Positions 16,141-24,684 of a DNA stretch of 64,000 nucleotides are shown here, piece after piece; position 1 is the stretch's first letter; each line of letters opens with the position of its first letter. The stretch spans positions 62,001-126,000 of the forward strand of contig JAEWQO010000111.1 of the NCBI GenBank assembly GCA_023460315.1. Direction: 5' to 3'. The notes under the pieces are model-generated. The model saw only the letters and a program-made list of their open reading frames with translations, did not search any database and was not told the DNA's origin. Both the position numbers and the translations under genes were made by a program. Source of the stretch: Actinomycetes bacterium (GTDB lineage: Bacteria; Actinomycetota; Coriobacteriia; Coriobacteriales; Eggerthellaceae).

Positions 16141-16995
16141 ATGGCTGTTTTTCACCCGCTTTTTAAAATGCAATGCAAACGGCTTCTTTCCAGAACCGAA
16201 GTAAAATTTGCGTTTACGACCATGCTTGCAATTGTATTATTCTCTTTTGCTGAAAGTTGCATGCTTTTCTATGGATCAGAATCTAACGAACTCCCTTCGG
16301 CGGCATACGGCTGGATCGGAAATATGGACAACATGCAAATCCAAATCATGCATGTCTTTTATTTCTATCTTATTTTTCTCGTCGCCGCCATGGCCTTTGG
16401 AGACAGCTTTTTTATAGACATTAAATGTGGAGTATCGAATGCGATCGCCATTCGCTCCACCTTACGAATCTATTTCACCTCCACTGGATTACTTGCCTTT
16501 ATAGGTGGATTTCTCGTGGTGCTTATACCGTTGATCGTATCGCAGCTTCTTGCCTTTTTAGTTTTTCCTGCCATTGCGGCTCCAAATTCCTTCGCCGGGA
16601 CCATTAATTCGCCCGCATTCGACAGCTATTCGATGATGAAAAATACTGAGAATTCTCTCTTTCCTGCCTTGTATGTCAATTTTCCCTATGTCAATAATCT
16701 CGTTTTTATCTTCTATGCTTCGTTATGGGCAGGCATTATGGCTCTAATGTCGTTTGTTGTCTCGCTATTTACCCGCAAAAGCAGGCTCGTCGTTCTCGGA
16801 GCGCCGACCCTTGTGTTTCTCCTTGCTTTTTTTGTTCTTCCGTCAAACTTGGCTCTGCCGAACTATCTCTACCCAAGCACGCTTATTCCTCAACTCTCAC
16901 CGGTATTTTTCTTTGCTGCTCCCCTGGTCATGTTGGCTATGCTTGTTACTCTCATCATATTTGCGGCCATGGATAAAAAAGATATTCTATTATGA
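16141..16995 (+). CDS. ABC transporter permease-like membrane protein 1
   Basis: 284 residues with about six hydrophobic segments (near residues 20-40, 65-88, 108-140, 185-212, 218-238 and 250-277). No named family recognised. Its size, topology and operon position next to an ABC ATPase fit an ABC-2-type permease subunit. Start ATG (MAVFHPLF) chosen for GGAGAA upstream; an upstream GTG lies inside the preceding hairpin. Ends with an ATGA overlap into the next permease gene. Low-GC codon use like the rest of the cluster. Probably exports, or protects against, the secreted protein encoded just upstream. Confidence 0.65.
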   Translation: MAVFHPLFKMQCKRLLSRTEVKFAFTTMLAIVLFSFAESCMLFYGSESNELPSAAYGWIGNMDNMQIQIMHVFYFYLIFLVAAMAFGDSFFIDIKCGVSNAIAIRSTLRIYFTSTGLLAFIGGFLVVLIPLIVSQLLAFLVFPAIAAPNSFAGTINSPAFDSYSMMKNTENSLFPALYVNFPYVNNLVFIFYASLWAGIMALMSFVVSLFTRKSRLVVLGAPTLVFLLAFFVLPSNLALPNYLYPSTLIPQLSPVFFFAAPLVMLAMLVTLIIFAAMDKKDILL

Positions 16996-17735
16996 GCGCA
17001 TATGAGATAAAGGGGTCATTCTGGGACCGTTCAACCGCAGTCGTGATAATCGTCATCTTGGCCATCCGCACCTATCAGCTCATGACGCTCGACGAACAGT
17101 ACTTCATCATCGCCGACACAGACCTGCCTTCATATTATGTTGCCGTCACAAACATTGCTTTGGCTGTTTTTGTCCTTGTCCCACTTTTTGTTATGTATAC
17201 ATTGCCTGCCATCCACACAACTGAAAATATATATTACAGAATTCGATTGAAAAGCCGCGAAAGCATCATTTACCGTTTTTTACTTCTTTCCCTGACAAAG
17301 GCTGCCTTTGTTGCTGTTCTTGTAAACATCACGGCGACGATGATTCTGCTCATAAAAAGCCCTGCCTTGCCGGATCTCGCACAGATCGCATTGTCCGCCG
17401 CCGCAACCACGATACTTGAAATCCTGTTCTTTCTCGTATGCGCCCAGCTGCTGCTTGTGGTATTTGCGCTTACCGGCAGAATACAAATTGCAAGCATTGT
17501 AGTCGGCGTCTATGTCATAGGGGATTTTGTGGCAGATCACATTCCCTTTCTTGCCGGTTCATTGCCCTATACCGGCTGGCACCTCACTGAGATTTCCCTT
17601 CCCCCTTCGCTCCTCGGCCTTGCACAAAGCATGCTGCCTTTGTTGCTTCTGATTTCATTGTTGTCATATGCCAACCTGCTCGTCATCCGTAACAGGGATC
17701 TATTTTTATCGAACGAGGCTCAAAGAGATGCGTGA
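16992..17735 (+). CDS. ABC transporter permease-like membrane protein 2
   Basis: 247 residues, about six hydrophobic segments (for example STAVVIIVILAI near residue 14, IALAVFVLVPLFVMYTLPAI near 60, and LLPLLLLISLLSYANLLVI near the C-terminus). Translation is coupled to the previous gene by a 4-base ATGA overlap and to the next by a short overlap. Not similar enough by eye to a characterised permease to name. Together with its neighbours it probably forms the transmembrane part of one transporter. Confidence 0.62.
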   Translation: MSAYEIKGSFWDRSTAVVIIVILAIRTYQLMTLDEQYFIIADTDLPSYYVAVTNIALAVFVLVPLFVMYTLPAIHTTENIYYRIRLKSRESIIYRFLLLSLTKAAFVAVLVNITATMILLIKSPALPDLAQIALSAAATTILEILFFLVCAQLLLVVFALTGRIQIASIVVGVYVIGDFVADHIPFLAGSLPYTGWHLTEISLPPSLLGLAQSMLPLLLLISLLSYANLLVIRNRDLFLSNEAQRDA

Positions 17736-18555
17736 GACTGAACACAAGGGCGCGATCAAAATTCCCGTACAAATAGCATATGTAAAACGAACTGGAATAG
17801 CTCTTGCCGCATGCGTGATTGCAGCGGCAGCAAGTCCTTTTGGACAGGGATTCGAATTCCTCTACCAGACTCTTGGCGGCGGCATTTATGCCACCAGCGG
17901 ATCGGTTCCTTCACCTTTTGGCATGCTTGTTGTCGGCATACCTCCGCTCATATTCTGTTATCTGTTTTCAGATTATGTGAAAGAAGGACTGAGCCATGCG
18001 GGATCTTCCATCTTCACGCGTACGGCACGGCGGAGCACGTGGTTTAGAAAGAGAATAATCCACCTTGCTGGCTTTGTGTGCATTTACTCGCTTTTCGGAA
18101 CCCTTCTTTCGACTCTCGTCCAATTTGCCATGAGTGACGGGAATGCTTTTTTGCTCCTCAATCCATCAACGCAAAACTTTTGGGCTATTCTAGAGTTTCT
18201 AGTTGTTGCAACAATTCTGAACGCCCTTATGCTGCTAACACTCCTCATTCCCATAAATATTCTTTCATTGCACGCTGATGCCGTGGTGTGCTTCATAGCA
18301 GTCATGGCCATGTACTTTTCAAGCTTGCTCATCTGCGCAGCCCTTCCTCATGATGCGACCGCTTTGCTCGTGCCGTTGCTGCCGACAACTCAAGGCGTGT
18401 TTGCATGGCATGACACACCGCTTGCGCACGCAATGTCCGGTCAAGGGATCATCGAAGGCTTTTCGCTTCTTCACTCCTCTGTCTACCTTTTCGTGCTTGT
18501 TGGTTTGGAAGTGGCGTTAGCTATGACGCTTGCCAAGCGTTTTGAGCTGTCTTGA
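17728..18555 (+). CDS. ABC transporter permease-like membrane protein 3
   Basis: 275 residues, about six transmembrane segments, beginning MRETEHKGAIK with a basic cytosolic N-terminus before the first segment (GIALAACVIAAAASPFG). The chosen ATG overlaps the previous stop by 8 bases; a longer in-frame start inside the previous gene lacks a ribosome site. Three separate permease-like proteins with a single ATPase gene is unusual: a minimal ABC-2 exporter needs two membrane subunits, so one may be an immunity or assembly factor. Confidence 0.62.
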   Translation: MRETEHKGAIKIPVQIAYVKRTGIALAACVIAAAASPFGQGFEFLYQTLGGGIYATSGSVPSPFGMLVVGIPPLIFCYLFSDYVKEGLSHAGSSIFTRTARRSTWFRKRIIHLAGFVCIYSLFGTLLSTLVQFAMSDGNAFLLLNPSTQNFWAILEFLVVATILNALMLLTLLIPINILSLHADAVVCFIAVMAMYFSSLLICAALPHDATALLVPLLPTTQGVFAWHDTPLAHAMSGQGIIEGFSLLHSSVYLFVLVGLEVALAMTLAKRFELS

Positions 18556-18575
18556 ATCGAAACAGGAGGTCCACG

Positions 18576-19247
18576 ATGGATGAAATTGTTGCCAGAAACG
18601 CGACCAAAATAATAAAGGGGCGCACCGTCTTGTCTGATGTTTCTCTGTCTTTGAAACGCGGAGGGATATACGGATTTTTTGGAATCAACGGCTCAGGCAA
18701 GACCATGCTGTTCCGTGCTATCGCAGGACTTATCCGCTTGAGTTCTGGAAGCATTGACGTCTTCGGGAAGACAGTCGGGGAGGATGTGTCGTTTCCGGAG
18801 AACATGGGCCTTGCTTTGTCGGCCGGCTTTTGGGACGAATACACGGGCGTCAAAAACCTCAAGCTTCTCGCATCCATAAGGGGACAAATAGGTGACGATG
18901 AGATATATGCGGTACTCAAGCGCGTCGGACTCGATCCGGAAGATAAGCGTGCCTATCGTAAGTACAGCCTGGGAATGAGGCAACGATTGGAAATTGCCCA
19001 GGCCATCATGGAGCGTCCTGAATTGCTGATACTTGACGAACCGACCAGCTCGCTTGACGCACACGGAATTGAGATGGTGCTTGAAATCATCGAGGATCAG
19101 CACGCACGTGGGGTAACGGTGCTGGTAGCTTCTCACAATGTTGCTGAGCTGGATGCCCTCTGCGAACGAAGATTTGTGATGCATGAAGGTGCTCTCCGGG
19201 AAGAGCCTGATGAACGAAACGTGACAAAGAAGAGAGCGTTCTCATGA
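18576..19247 (+). CDS. ABC transporter ATP-binding protein
   Basis: 223 residues. Walker A FGINGSGKTML (about 33-43), signature YSLGMRQRLEIAQAIM, Walker B LLILDEPTSSLD and switch His in VLVASHNV are all present, so it should be active. It resembles ATPases of bacteriocin- and lantibiotic-immunity type ABC-2 transporters. A strong AGGAGGT lies 5 bases before the ATG. It is the energiser of the transporter formed by the three upstream membrane proteins and overlaps the next gene by ATGA. Confidence 0.9.
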   Translation: MDEIVARNATKIIKGRTVLSDVSLSLKRGGIYGFFGINGSGKTMLFRAIAGLIRLSSGSIDVFGKTVGEDVSFPENMGLALSAGFWDEYTGVKNLKLLASIRGQIGDDEIYAVLKRVGLDPEDKRAYRKYSLGMRQRLEIAQAIMERPELLILDEPTSSLDAHGIEMVLEIIEDQHARGVTVLVASHNVAELDALCERRFVMHEGALREEPDERNVTKKRAFS

Positions 19248-20071
19248 AAAAGAATGCCACCGCTCTAGGCAGCAAGCCATGGCTTGCAGTCTGGGGAGTC
19301 ATGCTTCTTGTCTGCCTTGGCTTTGGGCTTGCAACGCATGCAAGCTATACAACCTACAGCTTGCACCCTGAGAAATTGGCTGATCTGCCGTATCTTTACT
19401 ATGCAGCCACCCCTGATGATCTTGCTCCGCATTCCGAGCACCCTGAAAACGGCGGCGTGATCGATGTCGACAAACTTATCGAAACGACGCCGATAATTGT
19501 AAGGGGTGTCTTTGAAGGCAATCGCACCTATGGATACCAAACGTTTGTCTCGGGGCTGCGGGTGACAGAAGTCTACCGAGGATCGGAGGTCAGCGTGGGA
19601 CAGACAATACCTTTGTTCGAGCCAGCTAGGATAAGGCAGTTGTCTTGGGCAGACAGTTGGAAAAGGGGGGCAGGAGACAGCTATAAATCCTTCTTCGAAC
19701 ATTTTGGCATCGAGGACGGTTCAGCGCCCCCTGTCGTTCAACCATCGTCGGGCGCGTACCTTTATGGAGGAACGTTGATGAGGCCCGGACAAGAATATGC
19801 ATTTTTCCTCTACCCAAAAACTTACCCAGACGTGGAAGATCGGGCGGGCAAACCCCAGGAATACATTTTGATGAACAGCCCCTACGCCCGCCTTGCAATG
19901 GGTTCAGACGGCTCTGCCGCTGAAACCGCTACGCTTGACCCTTCGGCCGATTTCATCAGCCTCTCTGAATCTCAAGATTACGATATCCTTCTTTCTGAGG
20001 AGGCCGATCCCGAGACATACGAGCAGACGCGCGAGACGATTTTGGAACGCATAAGACTTTTGACAGGCTAG
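19244..20071 (+). CDS. Membrane-anchored extracytoplasmic accessory protein
   Basis: 275 residues. One N-terminal hydrophobic segment (LAVWGVMLLVCLGFGLATHA, about 14-33), then a soluble domain predicted outside the membrane. The segment IIVRGVFEGNRTYGYQ...VTEVYRGSEVSVGQTI suggests a beta-barrel or OB-like fold, but no family was recognised. Translationally coupled (ATGA) to the ABC ATPase gene, last of the operon. A role in handling, folding or immunity toward the secreted product is an inference from position only. Confidence 0.6.
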   Translation: MKKNATALGSKPWLAVWGVMLLVCLGFGLATHASYTTYSLHPEKLADLPYLYYAATPDDLAPHSEHPENGGVIDVDKLIETTPIIVRGVFEGNRTYGYQTFVSGLRVTEVYRGSEVSVGQTIPLFEPARIRQLSWADSWKRGAGDSYKSFFEHFGIEDGSAPPVVQPSSGAYLYGGTLMRPGQEYAFFLYPKTYPDVEDRAGKPQEYILMNSPYARLAMGSDGSAAETATLDPSADFISLSESQDYDILLSEEADPETYEQTRETILERIRLLTG

Positions 20072-20093
20072 ATGCATCCATTAGTCCATCGCC

Positions 20094-20133
20094 CAGCATG
20101 TGGGGCCGGACAGCCGCCTGGCCCCACATGCTG
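20094..20133. terminator. Bidirectional hairpin between ABC operon and pyrC
   Basis: A perfect 14-bp stem (cagcatgtggggcc with its complement, 12-base loop) lies 23 bases after the ABC operon stop and 70 bases from the end of the convergent pyrC. No U-tract on either side. Its position between convergent genes suits termination in both directions. Confidence 0.75.
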
Positions 20134-20202
20134 ACATTCGCGCAATAGACACTCACAATAGAATGGCTACCGGAGCAAAGGGAGTCCCGCGCATCCTTGC
20201 CC

Positions 20203-21495
20203 TTACTCGACGATGGCACCGTCTTCCATGGTGGCATAGCCGCCCACGTAGACATCGGTGGCACGACCGGTGAGCGCGAAGCCAATGAAACCCGAATTCG
20301 AAGCCTTCGAAAGGAACTCATCGGCGTCAACCGTCCAAACGACCTCAGGATCGATGACCGTGAGGTCGGCGATGGCTCCGGGTTCGATCGCCACACGTTC
20401 CACACGCAGGATGGCGCGCGGATTGACCCCCATAAGCTCGATGGCACGTTCCCAGCTGATGATGCCAGGCTTCACCAGATGGGTAATGACCAGCGCAAGG
20501 GAGGTTTCCAGGCCGATCATGCCAAAGGGAGCCAACTCAAACTCGCGATCCTTCTCGAAGTCGATATGGGGCGCATGGTCGGTGACAATGGCATCAACCG
20601 TGCCATCCGCGACTCCCTCGATAAGGGCTGCGCCGTCCTCGGCCGTGCGCAGCGGCGGATTCACTTTGAGATTCGTGTTGTAGTCATCGCCGATGGCGTC
20701 CTCCGTGAGGAACAGATGATGCGGCGTGACTTCGCAGGTGACGGGCAGCCCCTCGGCCTTTGCGGCACGCACCAGGTCCAAGCCGCGCGCGGTGGTGAGG
20801 TGCTGGACATGCAGCGGGCAGCCGGTGAGGCGGCTCAAGGCGATGTCGCGGGCAATCTGCAACTCCTCGCCTTCGGCGGGCCAACCGAGCATTCCCAGCC
20901 GCGTGGAAGCGACCCCTTCGTTCACCTGGCCGTCGCCGACAAGGTCTTCGTCCTGGCAATGGCTCATGACCACCCGGTCAAACTGCGAGGCATAATCCAT
21001 CACCCGACGCATCATGCCCGCTCCTTGGACACCCCGTCCGTCGTCGGTGAACGCAACGGCACCGTGGGCAGCCATGTCTCCCATCTCGGAGAGCGTCTCC
21101 CCCTTGAGTCCCTGGCTGCACGAACCTGCCACGTACACGCGGCACTTTCCCACCGCTTTCGCACGGGCCTGGACATATTCAACTCCCAGCGCATTGTCGA
21201 TGATGGGAGTCGTGTTGGGCATGCAGCACACTGCCGTGAAGCCGCCGTGGGCGGCGGCACGCGTTCCCGACGCCAGGTCCTCCTTCTGTTCCTGTCCCGG
21301 ATCGCGCAGATGCACATGGATGTCCACGAGCCCGGGCACGATCACCTTCCCGGACAAGTCACGCTCGATGCCTTTTTCCATAGTGAGGTTTCGGCCGATC
21401 TCCACAATACGTCCGTCTCTCACAAGGATGTCCGTTATCTCATTCAACCCGACTTGCGGATCGATGACGTGGGCGTTCTTAAGCAACAAGGCCAT
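20203..21495 (-). CDS. pyrC: Dihydroorotase
   Basis: 430 residues, amidohydrolase that closes carbamoyl aspartate to dihydroorotate. Metal ligands are visible in DIHVHLRDPG (about residue 60) and ITDHAPH (about 305), with CMPNT around residue 92. The start MALLLKNAH has GGAGGGAG upstream and overlaps pyrB by 17 bases. A longer frame has no ribosome site. This is the last gene of the pyrRBC unit; in many relatives carA follows directly, but here 10 kb intervene. Confidence 0.96.
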   Translation of the reverse strand: MALLLKNAHVIDPQVGLNEITDILVRDGRIVEIGRNLTMEKGIERDLSGKVIVPGLVDIHVHLRDPGQEQKEDLASGTRAAAHGGFTAVCCMPNTTPIIDNALGVEYVQARAKAVGKCRVYVAGSCSQGLKGETLSEMGDMAAHGAVAFTDDGRGVQGAGMMRRVMDYASQFDRVVMSHCQDEDLVGDGQVNEGVASTRLGMLGWPAEGEELQIARDIALSRLTGCPLHVQHLTTARGLDLVRAAKAEGLPVTCEVTPHHLFLTEDAIGDDYNTNLKVNPPLRTAEDGAALIEGVADGTVDAIVTDHAPHIDFEKDREFELAPFGMIGLETSLALVITHLVKPGIISWERAIELMGVNPRAILRVERVAIEPGAIADLTVIDPEVVWTVDADEFLSKASNSGFIGFALTGRATDVYVGGYATMEDGAIVE

Positions 21496-22423
21496 CTTCG
21501 CTCCCTCCAAGCAGCAGGTATAGGGCAGCCATGCGAGTAAGAACGCCGGCGTAGACTTGATCAAGGATGATCGAGCGCTCCGGATGGTCAGCCATGTAGC
21601 TATCAAGCTCGACGCCGCGGTTGATGGGACCGGGATGGCATATGAGCGCATCGCTTTTCATGAGATGTTCGCGTTCGCGCGTGAGACCGTAGAGCATGTT
21701 GTACTCGCGAAGGCTTGGATAGGGAGCCCCCTCGAGGCGCTCACGTTGGATGCGCAGCATGTAGACGACATCGAGATCCGGAAGCGTCTCGTCAAGATTG
21801 CTTGTCACCCGATCGGCGCCAAGTACGTCGGGACGAGCTGGCATGAGCGTCGGCGGGGCGACGACGGTGACGTCACAGCCCATGGTCTTCAACGCTGGGA
21901 TAAGGGAACCGCACACGCGAGAGTGACCGATATCCCCCACAACCCCAACCTTGAGTCCGGCCAAGTCGCCCTTTCGCTCCCAAATTGAATAGAGATCGAG
22001 CAGGGCTTGGGTCGGATGCTGGTGTTTGCCATCGCCAGCGTCGATGACATGGGCACCGGAAACGTCGGCGATCTTGCGGGGTACGCCGGCATGCTTGTCA
22101 CGCACGATGATCATGTCGATCTTGTAGGAACAGAGCGTGTCAACCGTGTCGACAAGGCTCTCCCCCTTCACGGTCGAGGTGGAGCTTCCCCCGAAGTTCA
22201 AGCTGTTGGCAGAAAGTCGCTTCTCAGCTATTTCGAACGAAGACCGTGTGCGGGTGGAAGGCTCATTGAACATGTTGACGATGGTCGTGCCCTTGAGTGT
22301 GGGAACCTGCTTGATGCGACGCTCGTTGACTTCCTTGAAGCGCACGGCCGTCTCAAGGATGGTCATGATGTCATCGGCGGAATACTCCGTGATATCGATA
22401 AGATGTCGGTGGTTGAAGGCCAT
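21479..22423 (-). CDS. pyrB: Aspartate carbamoyltransferase, catalytic subunit
   Basis: 314 residues, the usual length. It condenses carbamoyl phosphate with aspartate. The carbamoyl-phosphate loop NEPSTRTRSSFE (about 53-64), GSSTSTVKGES and HPTQALLD are present. No regulatory pyrI gene is nearby. It starts 4 bases after the pyrR stop and overlaps pyrC, so the three genes are one translational unit. Confidence 0.97.
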   Translation of the reverse strand: MAFNHRHLIDITEYSADDIMTILETAVRFKEVNERRIKQVPTLKGTTIVNMFNEPSTRTRSSFEIAEKRLSANSLNFGGSSTSTVKGESLVDTVDTLCSYKIDMIIVRDKHAGVPRKIADVSGAHVIDAGDGKHQHPTQALLDLYSIWERKGDLAGLKVGVVGDIGHSRVCGSLIPALKTMGCDVTVVAPPTLMPARPDVLGADRVTSNLDETLPDLDVVYMLRIQRERLEGAPYPSLREYNMLYGLTREREHLMKSDALICHPGPINRGVELDSYMADHPERSIILDQVYAGVLTRMAALYLLLGGSEDGLVA

Positions 22424-22426
22424 GTC

Positions 22427-23014
22427 CTATTCGCCTCCCAGCGGTGCTGAACCCGGGCGCCTGCCCGGCTCGATGGACAGGATCTCAACCTCGGACTTTC
22501 CGTCGACCTCTTCGAGGAATAGCCGGACGTTCTCATCCGAAGAGGAGGGCACGTTCTTTCCCACATAATCGGCCCGAATGGGTAGTTCGCGATGGCCGCG
22601 GTCAACCAAAACGGCAAGCTGGACCGCAGCGGGGCGGCCGATGTCCATGAGTGCATCGAGTGCCGCGCGTATGGTGCGGCCGGTGTAGAGGACATCGTCG
22701 ACAAGCACGACGGTCTTGCCGTCGAGATTGAAGAAAATGTCAGTCGAATGGACTTCCGGTGAGAGATGCGTTGCAAAGTCATCCCGATAGAAGCTGATGT
22801 CAAGCTTCCCCAGCGGCACCTTCGTGCCTTCGATCTTCTCGATCTTTTCTGCGAGCCTCGTGGCGAGCAAATCGCCGCGAGTGACGATGCCGACGACCGC
22901 GAGGTTGTCGGCTCCCCGGTTGGTCTCGAGGATCTGGTGCGCAATGCGCGTCAACGATCGTTCGATCTCGTCCGCGCCCATGCAGACCGATTTGACACGG
23001 CTTGCGTCGCTCAT
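22427..23014 (-). CDS. pyrR: PyrR attenuation regulator / uracil phosphoribosyltransferase
   Basis: 195 residues. The PRPP-binding loop VVLVDDVLYTGRT (about 107-119) and PVHSTDIFF-like segment are typical of PyrR, which binds UMP and then a conserved mRNA hairpin to favour termination. The start MSDASRVKS follows AAAGGGG. Two matching RNA hairpins occur in the window, before pyrR itself and before carA, which agrees with autoregulation plus control of carAB-pyrKDF. Confidence 0.96.
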   Translation of the reverse strand: MSDASRVKSVCMGADEIERSLTRIAHQILETNRGADNLAVVGIVTRGDLLATRLAEKIEKIEGTKVPLGKLDISFYRDDFATHLSPEVHSTDIFFNLDGKTVVLVDDVLYTGRTIRAALDALMDIGRPAAVQLAVLVDRGHRELPIRADYVGKNVPSSSDENVRLFLEEVDGKSEVEILSIEPGRRPGSAPLGGE

Positions 23015-23106
23015 ACACACCCCTTTCATCTGAGTGCGTACAGACTTGACCGGCGCCTTCCCCTGCCAATCTCTTATCCCGGGAGGCAATGCCAGCCACG
23101 GGGCAT

Positions 23107-23136
23107 GAAAAAAGCCTCCGCGACGGACAAAGGCTT
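23107..23136 (-). terminator. Attenuator terminator of pyrR leader
   Basis: On the minus strand aagcct ... aggctt forms a stem with an inner tccg/cgga hairpin, then a run of T residues, about 90 bases before the pyrR start. It corresponds to the terminator at 9911-9940 in the carA leader. Confidence 0.85.
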
Positions 23137-23180
23137 CGACTCACTTGCGCTCTTTTTCGGGTGAGCGCTTGAGGGTGTTA

Positions 23181-23212
23181 CCTTGTCGGTCTCTCTGTAC
23201 CGCTTTTAAAGG
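23181..23212 (-). promoter_or_regulatory. PyrR-binding anti-antiterminator loop (pyrR leader)
   Basis: Minus-strand RNA folds with outer CCTT/AAGG and inner CGGT/ACCG stems around the loop ACAGAGAG, matching the known PyrR target hairpin. It lies just downstream of the promoter at 23222-23250 and differs by only a few bases from the carA copy. Confidence 0.88.
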
Positions 23213-23221
23213 ACTGGCGGC

Positions 23222-23250
23222 AGTATAGGCGCTTTCCCAACATTTGATAA
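23222..23250 (-). promoter_or_regulatory. Promoter of pyrRBC
   Basis: Minus-strand TTATCA (23245-23250), a 17-base spacer, and TATACT (23222-23227), followed after about 9 bases by the PyrR hairpin. The same TATACT-to-hairpin spacing occurs before carA (10006-10011), which supports both. Confidence 0.75.
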
Positions 23251-23382
23251 CCCCCTTTTCGAAGATTGAAGAAAAACTGTGGGAAAGACCGCAGGAGGGC
23301 AAACCATGGGCCGCGAGGTTGTCGGCGCTCGGGCCGATCCCCCACCCCGCACCTTGGACAAACCATGAGCTGCGGGATTGCT

Positions 23383-23479
23383 GCCGTCGCCAAAGGGATT
23401 GCGGGTTGCTGCTGCGAGAAGACGAGCACTCCGAGCCCTACGTCCATGCCGTCGCCAAAAAGGTTGCGGGTTGCTGCTG
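23383..23479. repeat. Two 32-bp direct repeats, 65-bp period
   Basis: Segments 23383-23414 and 23448-23479 (gccgtcgccaaa...gggttgctgctg) differ at 3 positions. They lie in the 570-base gap 23251-23823 upstream of the pyrR promoter. That gap otherwise holds only palindromic element copy 3 and no credible gene. Confidence 0.65.
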
Positions 23480-23524
23480 TCAAAGCTGTTGCGAATGTCC
23501 GAGGGCGTTGCAGTGCTCGACGAT

Positions 23525-23650
23525 GCCGCGAGCCGTCGAAATGGCAAGGCCTTCCGCTCGAAAAAACGACCGTCTAATAATTGACCTGGCATTTCTTTGA
23601 GCGTGCCGTGTTTGAGGCGATGCATTCTTGCCATTTCGACGGCTCGCGGC
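23525..23650. mobile_element. 126-bp palindromic element, copy 3 (divergent core)
   Basis: Perfect 22-base terminal inverted repeats identical to those of 3443-3579 and 5041-5177, and the palindrome extends three bases further outward (gat/atc). The core of about 80 bases is unrelated by eye to that of copies 1 and 2. Shared ends with different cores argue that the ends are what is recognised or conserved. Confidence 0.75.
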
Positions 23651-23823
23651 ATCAAGGGATGGTCGGCGAACCTGAATTCATTCGGACTCCCTCCGACCGC
23701 CTTCTCCCGCCCGTGCATTCTGCCGCTCGGGCGCCGTCATCTGCCTGAGGCGGAACGCCATCCGGCCCGCCTTCTCCTGTCCGTCATCTGACTGCCTTCT
23801 CCCGCCCGTCCTGCCCTTGGCGT

Positions 23824-24684
23824 TCAAGAACCTACGAGAACGTCCGCAAGATAATGGCCGGCGACGGTGGCAAGGCGGCGCAGAGATTGCGTTGCCGTGG
23901 GTGGGCGGTCAGCCATGCGGTGACAAGGATAAAATCGCGTGAGATGGAAGGGAATGGACGGATCAAGCGAGGCGACCCACCGTGCGGAAGCGGCAATCTC
24001 ATCCTCGTCGTCGTTCAAGCCAGGAACCACGAGTGTCGTTATCTCGAGATGACAACTTGCGCACGAGGCGATGGCCTCGATAGACCGTTTGACGGTTGCG
24101 AAATCACCGCCCAACACGTCATAAACCTCCTGAGAGAAGCCCTTGAGGTCGATGTTGGCCGCATCGATGAAGGGCAGCACCTCGGCAAGAGGCTCCTGGT
24201 TGACCATGCCATTGCTCACCACGACATTCAGGAGACCATTTTCGTGAGCAAGCTGCGCCGCGTCCCGAACGAACTCGAAGCCGACAAAGGGCTCGTTGTA
24301 GGTATAGGCGATGCCGACGGCGCCCTGATCCTGCATCAGCGTCGCCATGGCCACGAGATCGGCAGGTCTCATCGTGCGCCAAGGTACATCTTCGGCTCCC
24401 GCGCAGGCAATCGACGCATTCTGGCAGAACGGGCACCGCAGGTTACAGCCGTAGGAGCCGACGGACAGGACAAAAGTTCCCGGCAGGAATCGAGCGAGGG
24501 GCTTCTTCTCCATGGGATCAAGGGCCAGCGACGTGATCCGGCCATAGTTCTCGTCGACAACCGCGCCATCGCGTGCGATGCGGGCGCGGCAGATTCCGTG
24601 ACGTCCTTCAGAAAGGATGCAGGCATGGGGACAGATAGGGCAAATCGCCTTATCCTGATCAGGCACGGGACTATTCGCCGCCAC
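23824..24684 (-). CDS. AmmeMemoRadiSam system radical SAM enzyme
   Basis: About 286 residues. The [4Fe-4S] motif C-N-L-R-C-P-F-C is in SYGCNLRCPFCQNA, preceded by a Cys-rich stretch (CPICPHACILSEGRHGICRAR) as in PflA-like and AmmeMemoRadiSam enzymes. GIAYTYNEPFVGFEF is characteristic of this group. Start uncertain: a GTG overlapping the Memo-AMMECR1 stop is used here; an ATG 54 bases upstream is possible. Adjacent to, and probably translationally coupled with, the fused Memo/AMMECR1 gene. The system is widespread but its reaction is not established. Confidence 0.88.
   Translation of the reverse strand: MAANSPVPDQDKAICPICPHACILSEGRHGICRARIARDGAVVDENYGRITSLALDPMEKKPLARFLPGTFVLSVGSYGCNLRCPFCQNASIACAGAEDVPWRTMRPADLVAMATLMQDQGAVGIAYTYNEPFVGFEFVRDAAQLAHENGLLNVVVSNGMVNQEPLAEVLPFIDAANIDLKGFSQEVYDVLGGDFATVKRSIEAIASCASCHLEITTLVVPGLNDDEDEIAASARWVASLDPSIPFHLTRFYPCHRMADRPPTATQSLRRLATVAGHYLADVLVGS

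Noticed and set aside
23206..23718. Minus-strand frame of 170 residues upstream of pyrR
   Set aside because: It runs through palindromic element 3, direct repeats and the pyrR promoter; composition follows the repeats and no start site is evident.
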